From Streptosporangium carneum (GTDB taxonomy: Bacteria; Actinomycetota; Actinomycetes; Streptosporangiales; Streptosporangiaceae): a stretch of 64,000 nt of DNA. The stretch covers positions 1-64,000 of the forward strand of contig NZ_BSEV01000004.1 of assembly GCF_027922005.1 (NCBI RefSeq), in the 5' to 3' direction. The notes beneath the pieces were generated by a model. The model was not told the origin of the DNA. It saw nothing but the letters and a program-made list of their open reading frames with translations, and did no database searches. Shown in pieces: positions 54,335 through 63,043 of this stretch. A program made the translations under genes and the position numbers. Each line of letters begins with the position of its first letter. Position 1 is the stretch's first letter.

Positions 54335-56623
54335 ATGGTCAGGAAGGCTCCGCGGGAGGACGTCACCGAGGACGGTCTGGAGGTTCACCCGCCCAAGGAG
54401 TGGGCGGCCGGCATGCCGGGAGTGGCCAGGTCGCTGCTGACCTCCTACGCCCAGATGGGCGTGGGACGCACGTTCCTGACCCTGGCCCGCGTCAACCAGA
54501 AGGACGGCTTCGACTGCCCCGGCTGCGCGTGGCCCGAGGGCGAGCACCGCAGCCCGGCGGAGTTCTGCGAGAACGGGGCGAAGGCGGTGGCGGAGGAGGC
54601 CACGACCCGCAGGGTCACCCGCGACTTCTTCGCCGGGCACTCGGTCGACGAGCTGGCGGGACGCACCGACTACTGGCTGGGGCAGCAGGGACGGCTCACC
54701 GAGCCGATGCACAAGCCGGAGGGCGCCGATCACTACGTGCCGGTGACCTGGGAGAAGGCCTTCGACATCGTCGCGCGGGAGCTGCGCGCGCTCGACGGCC
54801 CCGACGAGGCGGTGTTCTACACCTCGGGCCGCACCTCGAACGAGGCCGCGTTCGCCTACCAGCTCCTCGTACGGCGCTTCGGGACGAACAACCTCCCCGA
54901 CTGCTCCAACATGTGCCACGAGTCCAGCGGCTCCGCGCTCACCCAGACCCTGGGGATCGGCAAGGGCACGGTCTCGCTGGAGGACCTGCACCGGGCCGAC
55001 CTCGTCTTCGTGGTCGGCCAGAATCCCGGGACCAACCATCCGCGCATGCTGTCGGCGCTCGAGCGGGCCAAGCGGAACGGGGCGCGGATCGTCGCCGTCA
55101 ACCCGCTGCCCGAGGCGGGGCTGCTGCGCTTCAAGAACCCGCAGCGGCCCTCGGGGGTGGCGGGGCGCGGCACGACGCTGGCCGACAGGTTCCTGCAGAT
55201 CCGGCTCAACGGAGACCTGGCCCTGTTCAAGGCGCTGTCGCGGCTGCTGCTCGAGGCCGAGGACGCGGCCCCGGGCACGGTGGTCGACCGCGAGTTCGTC
55301 GAGGCGCACACCCACGGCTTCGAGGACTGGGCGGCGGACGCCCGCTCCCTGGACTGGGCGGACGTCGAGGAGGCGACGGGCCTCGAGCGCCGGGCCGTGG
55401 AGGAGACGGCGCGCGACGTGCTCGCGGCGCGCTCGGTGGTCGTGTGCTGGGCGATGGGCCTCACCCAGCACAAGAACTCCGTCGCCACGATCAGGGAGGT
55501 CGTCAACTTCCTGCTGCTGCGCGGGAACGTGGGCCGCCCCGGCGCCGGGGTCTGCCCGGTGCGGGGGCACTCCAACGTCCAGGGCGACCGGACGATGGGC
55601 ATCTACGAGAAACCCTCGGAGGCGTTCCTCGACGCGCTCGGTGCGGAGTTCGGGTTCGAGCCGCCCCGCCGCCACGGCCTGGACACCGTCGAGGCGATCA
55701 GGGCCCTGCGGTCGGGCGAGGCGAAGGTGTTCGTCGCGATGGGCGGCAACTTCGTGGCCGCGACACCGGACACGGAGGTGACGGAGGCGGCGATGCGCAG
55801 CGCCCGGCTGACGGTGCAGGTCTCGACCAAGCTGAACCGCTCCCACGCCGTCTGCGGCAGGCAGGCGCTCATCCTGCCGACGCTCGGGCGCACCGAGCGC
55901 GACGGCGACCGGTTCGTCACGGTCGAGGACTCCATGGGCATGGTCCACGCCTCCCGCGGCAGGCTCAGGCCCGCCTCTCCCGAGCTGCTCCCCGAGGTGG
56001 CGATCGTCTGCCGGCTGGCCCGCGAGCTCTTCGGGGACGACCCCCTCGTGCCCTGGGGGGAGTTCGAGGCCGACTACGACGCCCTCAGGGACCGCGTCGC
56101 GCGGGTGGTGCCCGGCTTCGCCGACTTCAACGCCCGCGTCCGCGCCCCCGGCGGCTTCGCCCTGCCCAACGCGCCCCGTGACGAGCGGCGCTTCCCGACC
56201 GCGACGGGCAGGGCCAACTTCACCGTCAACCCTCTCGAGGTGCTGCGGGTTCCCGAGGGACGGCTGCTGCTGCAGACGGTCCGCAGCCACGACCAGTACA
56301 ACACCACGATCTACGGCATGGACGACCGCTACCGGGGGGTGAGCGGCGGGCGCAGGGTCGTCTTCGTCAACCCGGACGACCTGGCCGAGCGCGGCCTGGC
56401 CGACGGGGACGCGGTCGACCTGGTCAGCGAGTGGCCGGACGGCGAGCGCAGGGCCGAGGCGTTCCGCGTCATCGCCTACCCGACGGCCCGCGGGTGCTGC
56501 GCGGCCTACTTCCCCGAGACCAACGTGCTCGTGCCGCTGGACTCGGTCGCGGAGACCTCCAACACCCCCACCTCGAAGAGCGTGGTGGTCCGGCTCGTCA
56601 GGCGTCCCGCGGCGGGCGCCTGA
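54335..56623 (+). CDS. YdeP/FdhF-type molybdopterin oxidoreductase
   Basis: 762 residues. The N-terminal CxxC motif (FDCPGCAWPEG), CSNMCHESSGSAL, VFVVGQNPGTNHPRML, WAMGLTQHKN, a pterin-binding GNVGRPGAGVCPVRGHSNVQGDR and the C-terminal MopB end (SVAETSNTPTSKSVVV) mark the formate-dehydrogenase-H-like FdhF/YdeP group. ATG 54335 has GAGG 7 nt before it; the frame is open upstream but implausible. Substrate unknown. No fdhD sulfurtransferase gene is in the window. Confidence 0.9.
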   Translation: MVRKAPREDVTEDGLEVHPPKEWAAGMPGVARSLLTSYAQMGVGRTFLTLARVNQKDGFDCPGCAWPEGEHRSPAEFCENGAKAVAEEATTRRVTRDFFAGHSVDELAGRTDYWLGQQGRLTEPMHKPEGADHYVPVTWEKAFDIVARELRALDGPDEAVFYTSGRTSNEAAFAYQLLVRRFGTNNLPDCSNMCHESSGSALTQTLGIGKGTVSLEDLHRADLVFVVGQNPGTNHPRMLSALERAKRNGARIVAVNPLPEAGLLRFKNPQRPSGVAGRGTTLADRFLQIRLNGDLALFKALSRLLLEAEDAAPGTVVDREFVEAHTHGFEDWAADARSLDWADVEEATGLERRAVEETARDVLAARSVVVCWAMGLTQHKNSVATIREVVNFLLLRGNVGRPGAGVCPVRGHSNVQGDRTMGIYEKPSEAFLDALGAEFGFEPPRRHGLDTVEAIRALRSGEAKVFVAMGGNFVAATPDTEVTEAAMRSARLTVQVSTKLNRSHAVCGRQALILPTLGRTERDGDRFVTVEDSMGMVHASRGRLRPASPELLPEVAIVCRLARELFGDDPLVPWGEFEADYDALRDRVARVVPGFADFNARVRAPGGFALPNAPRDERRFPTATGRANFTVNPLEVLRVPEGRLLLQTVRSHDQYNTTIYGMDDRYRGVSGGRRVVFVNPDDLAERGLADGDAVDLVSEWPDGERRAEAFRVIAYPTARGCCAAYFPETNVLVPLDSVAETSNTPTSKSVVVRLVRRPAAGA

Positions 56624-56639
56624 CACCCCGCCTGCCCAG

Positions 56640-56723
56640 TCGGATATGGCATTTACCGTAATGGCATAAATGAATACCTGAGCGGATACTATTAAGGCGA
56701 TTATTCCGTTTTAGGTTGACGAA
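56640..56723 (+). promoter_or_regulatory. AT-rich promoter region of the GMC oxidoreductase
   Basis: An AT-rich stretch between two GC-rich genes. ATGGCAT occurs twice 15 bp apart (56646 and 56661) and CATTTA/TAAATG (56650 and 56667) is an inverted repeat, so a regulator may bind here. TACTAT (56687) may be a -10 box. Confidence 0.45.
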
Positions 56724-58382
56724 GTGGATATATATGACTTCGTCATTGTCGGAGGCGGGTCGGCCGGAAGCGTCATCGCGAACCGGCTGTCCGCCGACCC
56801 CTCGAACCGGGTGCTGGTGCTGGAGGCGGGACGTCCCGACTCCCGCTGGGACCCCTTCATCCACATGCCCGCCGCGCTGACCTTTCCCATCGGCAGCCGC
56901 CGCTACGACTGGAGATACGAGTCCGAGCCCGAACCGCACATGCACGGCCGCCGGATCCGCCACGCCCGGGGCAAGGTGCTGGGCGGTTCCAGCAGCATCA
57001 ACGGCATGATCTTCCAGCGGGGAAACCCCCTCGACTACGAGCGCTGGGGCGCGGACCCGGGCATGGAGGCCTGGGACTTCGCCCACTGCCTGCCGTACTT
57101 CAGGCGGATGGAGAACTGCCTCGCCGCCGCCCCCGACGACCCCCTGCGAGGGCGTGAGGGGCCCCTCGTGCTGGAACGGGGACCCGCGACCAACCCGCTG
57201 TTCACCGCCTTCCTCGAGGCGGCCCGGCAGGCCGGGCACGCGCTGACCGACGACGTCAACGGATACCGCCAGGAGGGCTTCGCCCCCTTCGACCGCACCA
57301 TCAGCGCCGGGCGCAGGCTCTCGGCCGCCCGCGCCTACCTGCACCCCGTGAAGAGGCGCCGCAACCTGGAGATCAGGACCCGGGCGTTCGTCACGAGGAT
57401 CCTCATCGAGTGCGGACGGGCCGTCGGCGTGGAGTGCGACGGCCGCGTCGTCCGAGCCGGCGAGGTCGTCCTGTGCGGCGGCGCGGTCAACTCCCCGCAG
57501 CTGCTCCAGCTCTCCGGCGTCGGCGACGCCGCGCGGCTGCGCGCTCTCGGCGTCGACGTCGCGCACGACCTGCCGGGGGTGGGGGAGAACCTGCAGGACC
57601 ACCTGGAGGTCTACATCCAGTACGGCTGCAGGCTGCCGGTCTCGCTGCAGCCCGCGCTCAGACGGCGCAGTCGCCCCTCGATCGGCGCGCGGTGGCTGTT
57701 CCTGCGCAGCGGCCCCGGGGCGAGCAACCATTTCGAGGCGGGCGGCTTCGTGCGGGGCAACGACGACGTGGACTACCCCAACCTGATGTTCCACTTCCTA
57801 CCCGTCGCCGTGCGCTACGACGGGTCCGCCCCGGTGGGCGGGCACGGCTACCAGGTGCACGTCGGGCCGATGCGCTCCGACGCGCGCGGCTCGGTGAGGA
57901 TCAGGAGCACCGACCCCCGGGTTCATCCCGCGCTGCGCTTCAACTACCTGTCGACCGACCAGGACCGGCGGGAATGGGTCGAGGCGGTGCGGATCGCCCG
58001 TGACATCCTCAACCAACCGGCGATGGACGACTACAACGCTGGGGAGCTGTCACCCGGCGCCTCGGTGCGGACCGACGCGGAGATCCTCGACTGGGTGGCC
58101 AGGGACGCCGAGACCGCGTTGCACCCCTCGTGCACCGCCAAGATGGGCGTCGACCGTCTCGCCGTGGTCGATCCGCGCTCCATGCGGGTCCACGGCGTCG
58201 AAGGGCTCAGGGTCGTCGACGCCTCGGTCATGCCGTACGTGACGAACGGCAACATCTACGCGCCGGTCATGATGGTGGCGGAGAAGGCGGCCGACCTGAT
58301 CCTGGGCAACACCCCTCTCCCCGCGCAGCGCACCGGTTTCCACCGGCACGGGCGGGGGCGGCGGCCCGATCTGGTGACCTGA
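56724..58382 (+). CDS. GMC oxidoreductase, choline-dehydrogenase-like
   Basis: 552 residues. FAD motif [38 protein letters not shown], and the catalytic His in HPSCTAKMG (~residue 471) with an Asn in [13 protein letters not shown]. The length and motifs fit BetA, which oxidises choline to betaine aldehyde, but no betaine-aldehyde dehydrogenase or transporter is adjacent, so other alcohols are possible. GTG start. Confidence 0.92.
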   Translation: MDIYDFVIVGGGSAGSVIANRLSADPSNRVLVLEAGRPDSRWDPFIHMPAALTFPIGSRRYDWRYESEPEPHMHGRRIRHARGKVLGGSSSINGMIFQRGNPLDYERWGADPGMEAWDFAHCLPYFRRMENCLAAAPDDPLRGREGPLVLERGPATNPLFTAFLEAARQAGHALTDDVNGYRQEGFAPFDRTISAGRRLSAARAYLHPVKRRRNLEIRTRAFVTRILIECGRAVGVECDGRVVRAGEVVLCGGAVNSPQLLQLSGVGDAARLRALGVDVAHDLPGVGENLQDHLEVYIQYGCRLPVSLQPALRRRSRPSIGARWLFLRSGPGASNHFEAGGFVRGNDDVDYPNLMFHFLPVAVRYDGSAPVGGHGYQVHVGPMRSDARGSVRIRSTDPRVHPALRFNYLSTDQDRREWVEAVRIARDILNQPAMDDYNAGELSPGASVRTDAEILDWVARDAETALHPSCTAKMGVDRLAVVDPRSMRVHGVEGLRVVDASVMPYVTNGNIYAPVMMVAEKAADLILGNTPLPAQRTGFHRHGRGRRPDLVT

Positions 58383-58535
58383 TCCGGCGGCCTCGCCTGT
58401 ACGGCGGCGCTTTTGCACATCGCAACCGGGTCGGGGGTCACCCGGCTGCGATGTGGTCAGTACGAACCTTTCACCGTGCGAACGCTGTGCCGTTCCAGGA
58501 TGTGGACGTCACCGACCAGCATCGGAAACGCCACG

Positions 58536-58976
58536 TCAGGCGCCCGGCAGCTTGCCGTCGACGTTGCGGGTGTTCTGGTAGGCCGCGATGAACCACTCGC
58601 CGCCCTGCCTGGCCAGAGTCCACGTCGCCCGGATGGCGCGCTCCTCGGCGGGCACGGTCTCGCCGGGAACGAGAACCCCGCCCTCCGTGATCAGCACGGC
58701 GGCGTCGGGGCCGATGAACCTGACGTCGACGATGTCCGCGAGCAGGTGGGTTCCCCGGTGCCTGCTCTGGAACTCCTGGATCAACGCGGCGCGGATGGTT
58801 TCGCGACCCGTGAAGTAGCGGTCGCCGGACAGGACCATGGTGGCGTCCTCGGTGTAGGCGTCGGCGAAGGCGTCGGCGTCGTGAGCCGCCCACGCGGCGT
58901 TGACGCGGTCGACGACCCCGCGCGCCGCCGCCTCGTCGGACCGAGCGGTCTCGTCCGCGGTGATTTCGGTGGCCAT
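58536..58976 (-). CDS. SnoaL-like/SgcJ-type small protein
   Basis: 146 residues. The NTF2-like fold shows AWAAHDADAFADAYTEDATMVL, FTGRETIRAALIQEF and GGEWFIAAYQNTR. These proteins act as isomerases or hydroxylation partners, or bind small molecules. Ribosome site GAGGGAG before ATG 58976; the longer upstream frame is discounted. Confidence 0.85.
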   Translation of the reverse strand: MATEITADETARSDEAAARGVVDRVNAAWAAHDADAFADAYTEDATMVLSGDRYFTGRETIRAALIQEFQSRHRGTHLLADIVDVRFIGPDAAVLITEGGVLVPGETVPAEERAIRATWTLARQGGEWFIAAYQNTRNVDGKLPGA

Positions 58977-59331
58977 TGTTCTCCCTCTGTTTGCGGGCCC
59001 GCAGGCCCGGTGAGTCTTGCCCGCAATGGTGACACCCACCGAAGTCCGAGATTTATTCGAAATTGCGCTGTATTTACCGATATTTGTTCGGGTGACATAC
59101 GGGTGGATTTCGGGGGTATAAAAACTCGTTTGGGCACACGCCGGCCACGTGGTCCGCCCGGACGCGCGCGGGCCGCGCGGTTCGTCCGGGCAGGTGGGGC
59201 CGCGCCGTCGCGTCGGCGCGCCGGGCCGGACGAGGGCGGGCGCGAGGAACCGAGGACGGGCGGAGTGGGGGAGCGCGCCGTGGCCGGACGCGGCTCCCGG
59301 ACTCCGGCGCGTCACCTGACGGACGCCGCTG
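58977..59331. other. Gap upstream of the SnoaL-like gene
   Basis: 355 bases. The part at 59040-59135 is AT-rich (for example GATTTATTCG, GTATTTACCGATATTTG and GTATAAAAACTCG) and should hold the minus-strand promoter. The rest, 59140-59331, is very GC-rich with no supportable gene. Confidence 0.55.
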
Positions 59332-60033
59332 TCACGCTCCCGCTGTCACGGCCTGACCGTCATGGCCGACGGGTGTGGAGGCGGCCTGCGGGCTCGGAAG
59401 AGCGCCGAGCAGGTGCTCGACGGCCTCCGCGTCGCCGGTCAGCCGCAGCCGGCCCTCCGCCGCCGCCTCCTCCAGGCTCTGTCTGTGCGTCAGGAGGGCC
59501 AGGAACGTCCTGGCGTCGGTCTCGATCAAGGCGTCGGGCTCGGCCGTCTCTCCGCGGCTGATCTCCAGCCGGCCGTCCGCGACCCGGACGGAGAAGCGGT
59601 CCTCCTCGATGTGCAGGGCGTAGGCGGCCCGAAGGTGCCCGCTCCTGTCGGGGTCGAAGTGCGACCGCAGGGCGAGCACGAGCGAGTCGACGCTGGTCTC
59701 CGCGTCGCGGTCGCGCCTCGGCGAGCGCCTGCCCCAGCGGCCCAGATGGACCAGGACCGGCTCGAGGTCCAGACCCCACTCGGTCAGTTCGTAGACCCAG
59801 GAACTGGTCGGCGGGCCAAGTTTGCGACGGCGTACGACCCCGGCCTCCTCCAGCTCGCGCAGCCGCTGGGCCAGGACGTTGGGGCTCGCGTTGCGCAGAC
59901 CCGCCTGCAGGTCGGTGTAGCGCTTCGGGCCCAGCACCAGCTCGCGGACGACCAGCAGGGCCCAGCGTTCGCCGACGAGGTCCAGGGCGTCGGCTATCGC
60001 GCAGCCGCCGCCGTATGTGCGCTTGGTGGCCAT
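59332..60033 (-). CDS. HxlR-type regulator with C-terminal SCP2-like domain
   Basis: 233 residues. Winged helix of HxlR type: GGGCAIADALDLVGERWALL, VLGPKRYTDLQAGL, PNVLAQRLRELEEAGVVRRR. The C-terminal half (residues ~115-220) resembles sterol-carrier-type domains: LEISRGETAEPDALIETDARTF. The Cys (~11) could be a redox or thiol sensor. Divergent from an MFS exporter, so probably its repressor. Confidence 0.87.
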   Translation of the reverse strand: MATKRTYGGGCAIADALDLVGERWALLVVRELVLGPKRYTDLQAGLRNASPNVLAQRLRELEEAGVVRRRKLGPPTSSWVYELTEWGLDLEPVLVHLGRWGRRSPRRDRDAETSVDSLVLALRSHFDPDRSGHLRAAYALHIEEDRFSVRVADGRLEISRGETAEPDALIETDARTFLALLTHRQSLEEAAAEGRLRLTGDAEAVEHLLGALPSPQAASTPVGHDGQAVTAGA

Positions 60034-60074
60034 ACCGGGAGTGTACCCCGCCGACGTCCTGACATACTCGCATC

Positions 60075-60115
60075 TACTTGCTATTCAGGAGTAGCCGCTA
60101 GTACTTTACTTGCGA
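60075..60115. promoter_or_regulatory. Candidate HxlR operator repeats
   Basis: TACTTGCTA (60075-60083) and TACTTGCGA (60107-60115) are direct repeats 32 bp apart, in the divergent gap of the HxlR regulator and the exporter. GCTA-N8-TAGC also overlaps the first. TACTTGC-like half sites occur upstream of other HxlR-controlled genes. Confidence 0.5.
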
Positions 60116-60149
60116 AGACTTCACATTAATCAGCGACGCGGAGGGGATC

Positions 60150-61607
60150 TTGAGTACGCCTGCCGGCGCAAGTCCAACAACGTCGAAGCAGCGGTGGGTC
60201 ATGGGCCTGACCTCGCTGGCTTCGTTCATGATCTCGCTCGACAGCCTGGTCGTCTCCACCGCTCTGCCGACCCTTCGCAGCGACCTGAAGGCCTCACTGG
60301 AATCGCTGGTGTGGACGGTCAACGCCTACAACCTGACCTTCGCCGTGCTGCTGCTGACGGGTGCCGCCCTCGGCGACAGGTTCGGGCGCAGACGCGTGTT
60401 CGTGCTCGGCCTCGCGCTGTTCACCGTCGCGTCGGCGGCGTGCGCGCTGTCGCCGACCGTCGGCGCGCTGATCGCGGCGCGGACGTTGCAGGGAGTCGGC
60501 GCCGCGCTGGTCATGCCGCTGGCACTGGCACAGCTGAGCGCGGCCTTCCCTCCCCAGCAGCGGGGGAAGGCGCTCGGGATCTTCATCAGCGCGACGGGAC
60601 TGGCCACCTTCCTCGGGCCGTTCATCGGCGGCCTCCTGGCTCAGCAGCTGTCATGGCAGTGGATCTTCTGGATCAACGTCCCGATCGGTGTGATCGCGAT
60701 CGCGCTCGTCCTGGGCCGCATCGAGGAGACCCGGGGCCCGAACACCCGCTTCGACATCGGCGGCGTCGTTCTTGTCACACTCGGCGTTTTCGGGCTGGTG
60801 TGGGGTCTGCAGCGGGGCAACGCCATCGGCTGGGGCAGCCCCGAGGTCCTCGTCTCGCTGGTGGTCGGAGCCGTCGCCGTGACGGCCTTCTTCGCCTGGG
60901 AGGGGCGCGCTCCCGCGCCGTTGCTGCCCCTGAGGTTCCTGCGCATCAGGGCCTTCTCGGCGGCGAACCTGGTGAGCTTCTTCCTCTTCGCCCAGATCTA
61001 CGGCACGAACTTCATGCTGGCGCAGTTCCTGCAGAACGCGCAGGGCCACGGTCCGTTCGCCGCGGGGTTGCGGATGATGCCCTTCACCGCCACGGTGCTG
61101 ATCCTCGCTCCCTTCGCGGGCACCCTCGCCGACCGCCTCGGAGAGCGGGTGCTCGTGGTCGGAGGCCTGATCCTGCAGGCCGTCGGAGTGGCGTTGACCG
61201 CGCTGGTCGTCACCCCTGACGTCGGCTACCTCTCGCTGATCGTGCCGCTGACGATCGGCAGCTGCGGCCTCGTGCTGGCGATGCCCGCGACCCAGAAGGC
61301 GGTCGTCAGCGCGGTCAAACTCCAGGAGATCGGTCAGGCCTCCGGCGTGGTGAGCATGCTGCGCTACTTCGGCGGCGTGTTCGGGATCGCGATCCTCGGC
61401 GCGGTGTTCGCGGGGACCGGCGGCTACACCTCGCCGCAGGAGTTCACCGACGGGTTCGTTCCCACCCTGGGCGTCATCGCCGCCTTCGCGGTCCTGGGAG
61501 CGGTCGCCGGTCTCGCCATCCCGGCCCGGAGCAGGGCGGTCCCGGCGGCGCCGCCGCAGCCGGGGCCCGCCGCGGTGCCGCAGGTGGACGGCGGCCCAAG
61601 AGCCTGA
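60150..61607 (+). CDS. DHA2-family MFS multidrug exporter
   Basis: 485 residues, probably 14 helices. Typical motifs: SLDSLVVSTALPTL, GDRFGRRRVFVLG, RTLQGVGAALVMPLALA and LGPFIGG. A proton-driven exporter, substrate unknown. It uses a TTG start behind GAGGGGATC. The divergent HxlR regulator likely controls it. Confidence 0.93.
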   Translation: MSTPAGASPTTSKQRWVMGLTSLASFMISLDSLVVSTALPTLRSDLKASLESLVWTVNAYNLTFAVLLLTGAALGDRFGRRRVFVLGLALFTVASAACALSPTVGALIAARTLQGVGAALVMPLALAQLSAAFPPQQRGKALGIFISATGLATFLGPFIGGLLAQQLSWQWIFWINVPIGVIAIALVLGRIEETRGPNTRFDIGGVVLVTLGVFGLVWGLQRGNAIGWGSPEVLVSLVVGAVAVTAFFAWEGRAPAPLLPLRFLRIRAFSAANLVSFFLFAQIYGTNFMLAQFLQNAQGHGPFAAGLRMMPFTATVLILAPFAGTLADRLGERVLVVGGLILQAVGVALTALVVTPDVGYLSLIVPLTIGSCGLVLAMPATQKAVVSAVKLQEIGQASGVVSMLRYFGGVFGIAILGAVFAGTGGYTSPQEFTDGFVPTLGVIAAFAVLGAVAGLAIPARSRAVPAAPPQPGPAAVPQVDGGPRA

Positions 61608-61756
61608 GCCGGAAGGAGGGGCCCGTCCGCCGGGCGGGCCCTCTCCTCGTCGTCGGTTTCCCGCGTCGCGCGCACCGAGGTCGCCGCGTGCGCCGCACGA
61701 CGGCGCCCCTCCGGGACAAGTACGGCAGACACCGAAATCACGGCTGAGGAGAACTC

Positions 61757-62611
61757 ATGATCCTGGTGACCGGAGCGACCAGCAACGTCGGGAGAGAGGT
61801 CGTCGGACAACTCGCCGCCGCGGGCCGGGAGGTCCGCGCGTTCACCCGTGACCCGGACCGGGTCGCCGACATCGGCCCGAGCGTCAAGACGGTCACCGGC
61901 GACCTGGCGCAGCCAGAGACCCTGCGGGCGGCGCTGGCGGGGGTCGAGCGGGTTTTCGCGCTCTCAGGCGGTGGTCCGGAACAGCCGCTCCACGACGCCA
62001 ACCTCGCCCAGGCCGCGGCCGAGGCCGGAGTGCGGCACGTGGTCAAGATGTCGGTGATCGGCGCAGAATACGGATTCGGCGACCTGATGAGCACCTGGCA
62101 CCTGGCCGGTGAACGCGCCATCCGGCAGGTGGGGCTGCCCTGGACGTTTCTCCGGCCCGGCGAGTTCATGTCCAACGCCCGTCTCTGGGCGGCGACCGTC
62201 AAGTCCCAGGGGGTCGTCTACTGGCCGCACGGCCACGTCAAGGTGGCGGTGATCGACCCACGGGACATCGCCGCACTGGCCGTGGCGGCGCTCACCTCGC
62301 CAGGACACGAGGGGAAGGCCTACCGGATCAGCGGCCCCGAGGCTCTGACCGTCGGAGAGAGAGTCGGCACGCTCGGCGCGGCGCTGGGCCGAGCGCTGCG
62401 TCACGTCGAGATCCCGGTGTCCGCCGCGCGCGACGCCGCGGCCAGAGCGGGCAGGCAGCCGCTGGTGGTCGAGACCGCGCTGACCAACATGGGCAGTGAC
62501 GACTACAGGGTCCCCTACGCCCAGGTGCTCCCCGTCTCCCGGGACGTCCTCGGGCGAGAACCCCGCACGTTCGCCGAATGGGCGGCCGACCACATCGGGC
62601 TCTTCCGCTGA
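61757..62611 (+). CDS. NmrA/atypical SDR NAD(P)-binding protein
   Basis: 284 residues. N-terminal Rossmann motif MILVTGATSNVGREVV (GxxGxxG), SVIGAEYGFGDLM and WTFLRPGEFM of the NmrA group. Such proteins are redox-sensing regulators or quinone reductases (QorB type). Start ATG 61757 behind GGAG. Confidence 0.9.
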   Translation: MILVTGATSNVGREVVGQLAAAGREVRAFTRDPDRVADIGPSVKTVTGDLAQPETLRAALAGVERVFALSGGGPEQPLHDANLAQAAAEAGVRHVVKMSVIGAEYGFGDLMSTWHLAGERAIRQVGLPWTFLRPGEFMSNARLWAATVKSQGVVYWPHGHVKVAVIDPRDIAALAVAALTSPGHEGKAYRISGPEALTVGERVGTLGAALGRALRHVEIPVSAARDAAARAGRQPLVVETALTNMGSDDYRVPYAQVLPVSRDVLGREPRTFAEWAADHIGLFR

Positions 62612-62743
62612 CCCGGCGCCGAGAGTCTGCGGATCGGGCGCCCTCGAGCCGCTGGCAGGGTGATACAAGCATTTTGTGAGGGATGTGTAAGGGCCCCCTC
62701 CTAAATTCGTTCTCGCCTCACAGAAACCAGGAACAGAGGACGA

Positions 62744-62899
62744 ATGGAGACGAACATGCGTGCCGTCACATGGGGGCCGGTGAACGCGACAGCGTCGTAC
62801 ACCGGCGGCGCGAACGGGTGCGGGGCGGGGACGTGGACCGGGCGGGCAGGGCGCACCGCGAACGTCCCGGCCGAGAGCGACAGCGTCCGGATCACCTGA
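62744..62899 (+). CDS. 47-51 residue peptide gene of unknown function
   Basis: Starts ATG 62744 (GAGGA 3 nt before) or ATG 62756 (GGAG 5 nt before). The peptide MRAVTWGPVNATASYTGG... ends ESDSVRIT and has one Cys, no signal peptide and many small residues (Gly, Ala, Thr). Two strong hairpins follow, so it is a complete unit. It could be a secreted or processed peptide, but no modifying genes adjoin. Confidence 0.45.
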   Translation: METNMRAVTWGPVNATASYTGGANGCGAGTWTGRAGRTANVPAESDSVRIT

Positions 62900-62916
62900 G
62901 CGCCGTCTGAGTGAGG

Positions 62917-62960
62917 CCGGGAGGAGGGACGCCGGGGGGCGTCACGCTCCCTCCTCCCGG
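62917..62960. terminator. 13-bp hairpin terminator after the peptide gene
   Basis: CCGGGAGGAGGGA (62917-62929) pairs perfectly with TCCCTCCTCCCGG (62948-62960). An inner GACGCC/GGCGTC hairpin fits in the loop. Confidence 0.8.
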
Positions 62961-62963
62961 TCC

Positions 62964-63014
62964 GGGCGTGCCGCCCGCCCCCGCACACGGGGGGCGGGGA
63001 CGGGCGGCACGCCC
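62964..63014. terminator. 14-bp hairpin terminator, bidirectional
   Basis: GGGCGTGCCGCCCG (62964-62977) pairs perfectly with its complement at 63001-63014; inner CCCCCG/CGGGGG extends it. It lies between the peptide gene and the convergent TPR gene. Confidence 0.8.
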
Positions 63015-63043
63015 CTCAGCCCGTTCTCATGCGGGCCCGGCCC

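Noticed and set aside
54335..56623. Selenocysteine-containing formate dehydrogenase
   Set aside because: No in-frame TGA is present; the position is Cys (SNMCHES), and no selenocysteine signal was seen.
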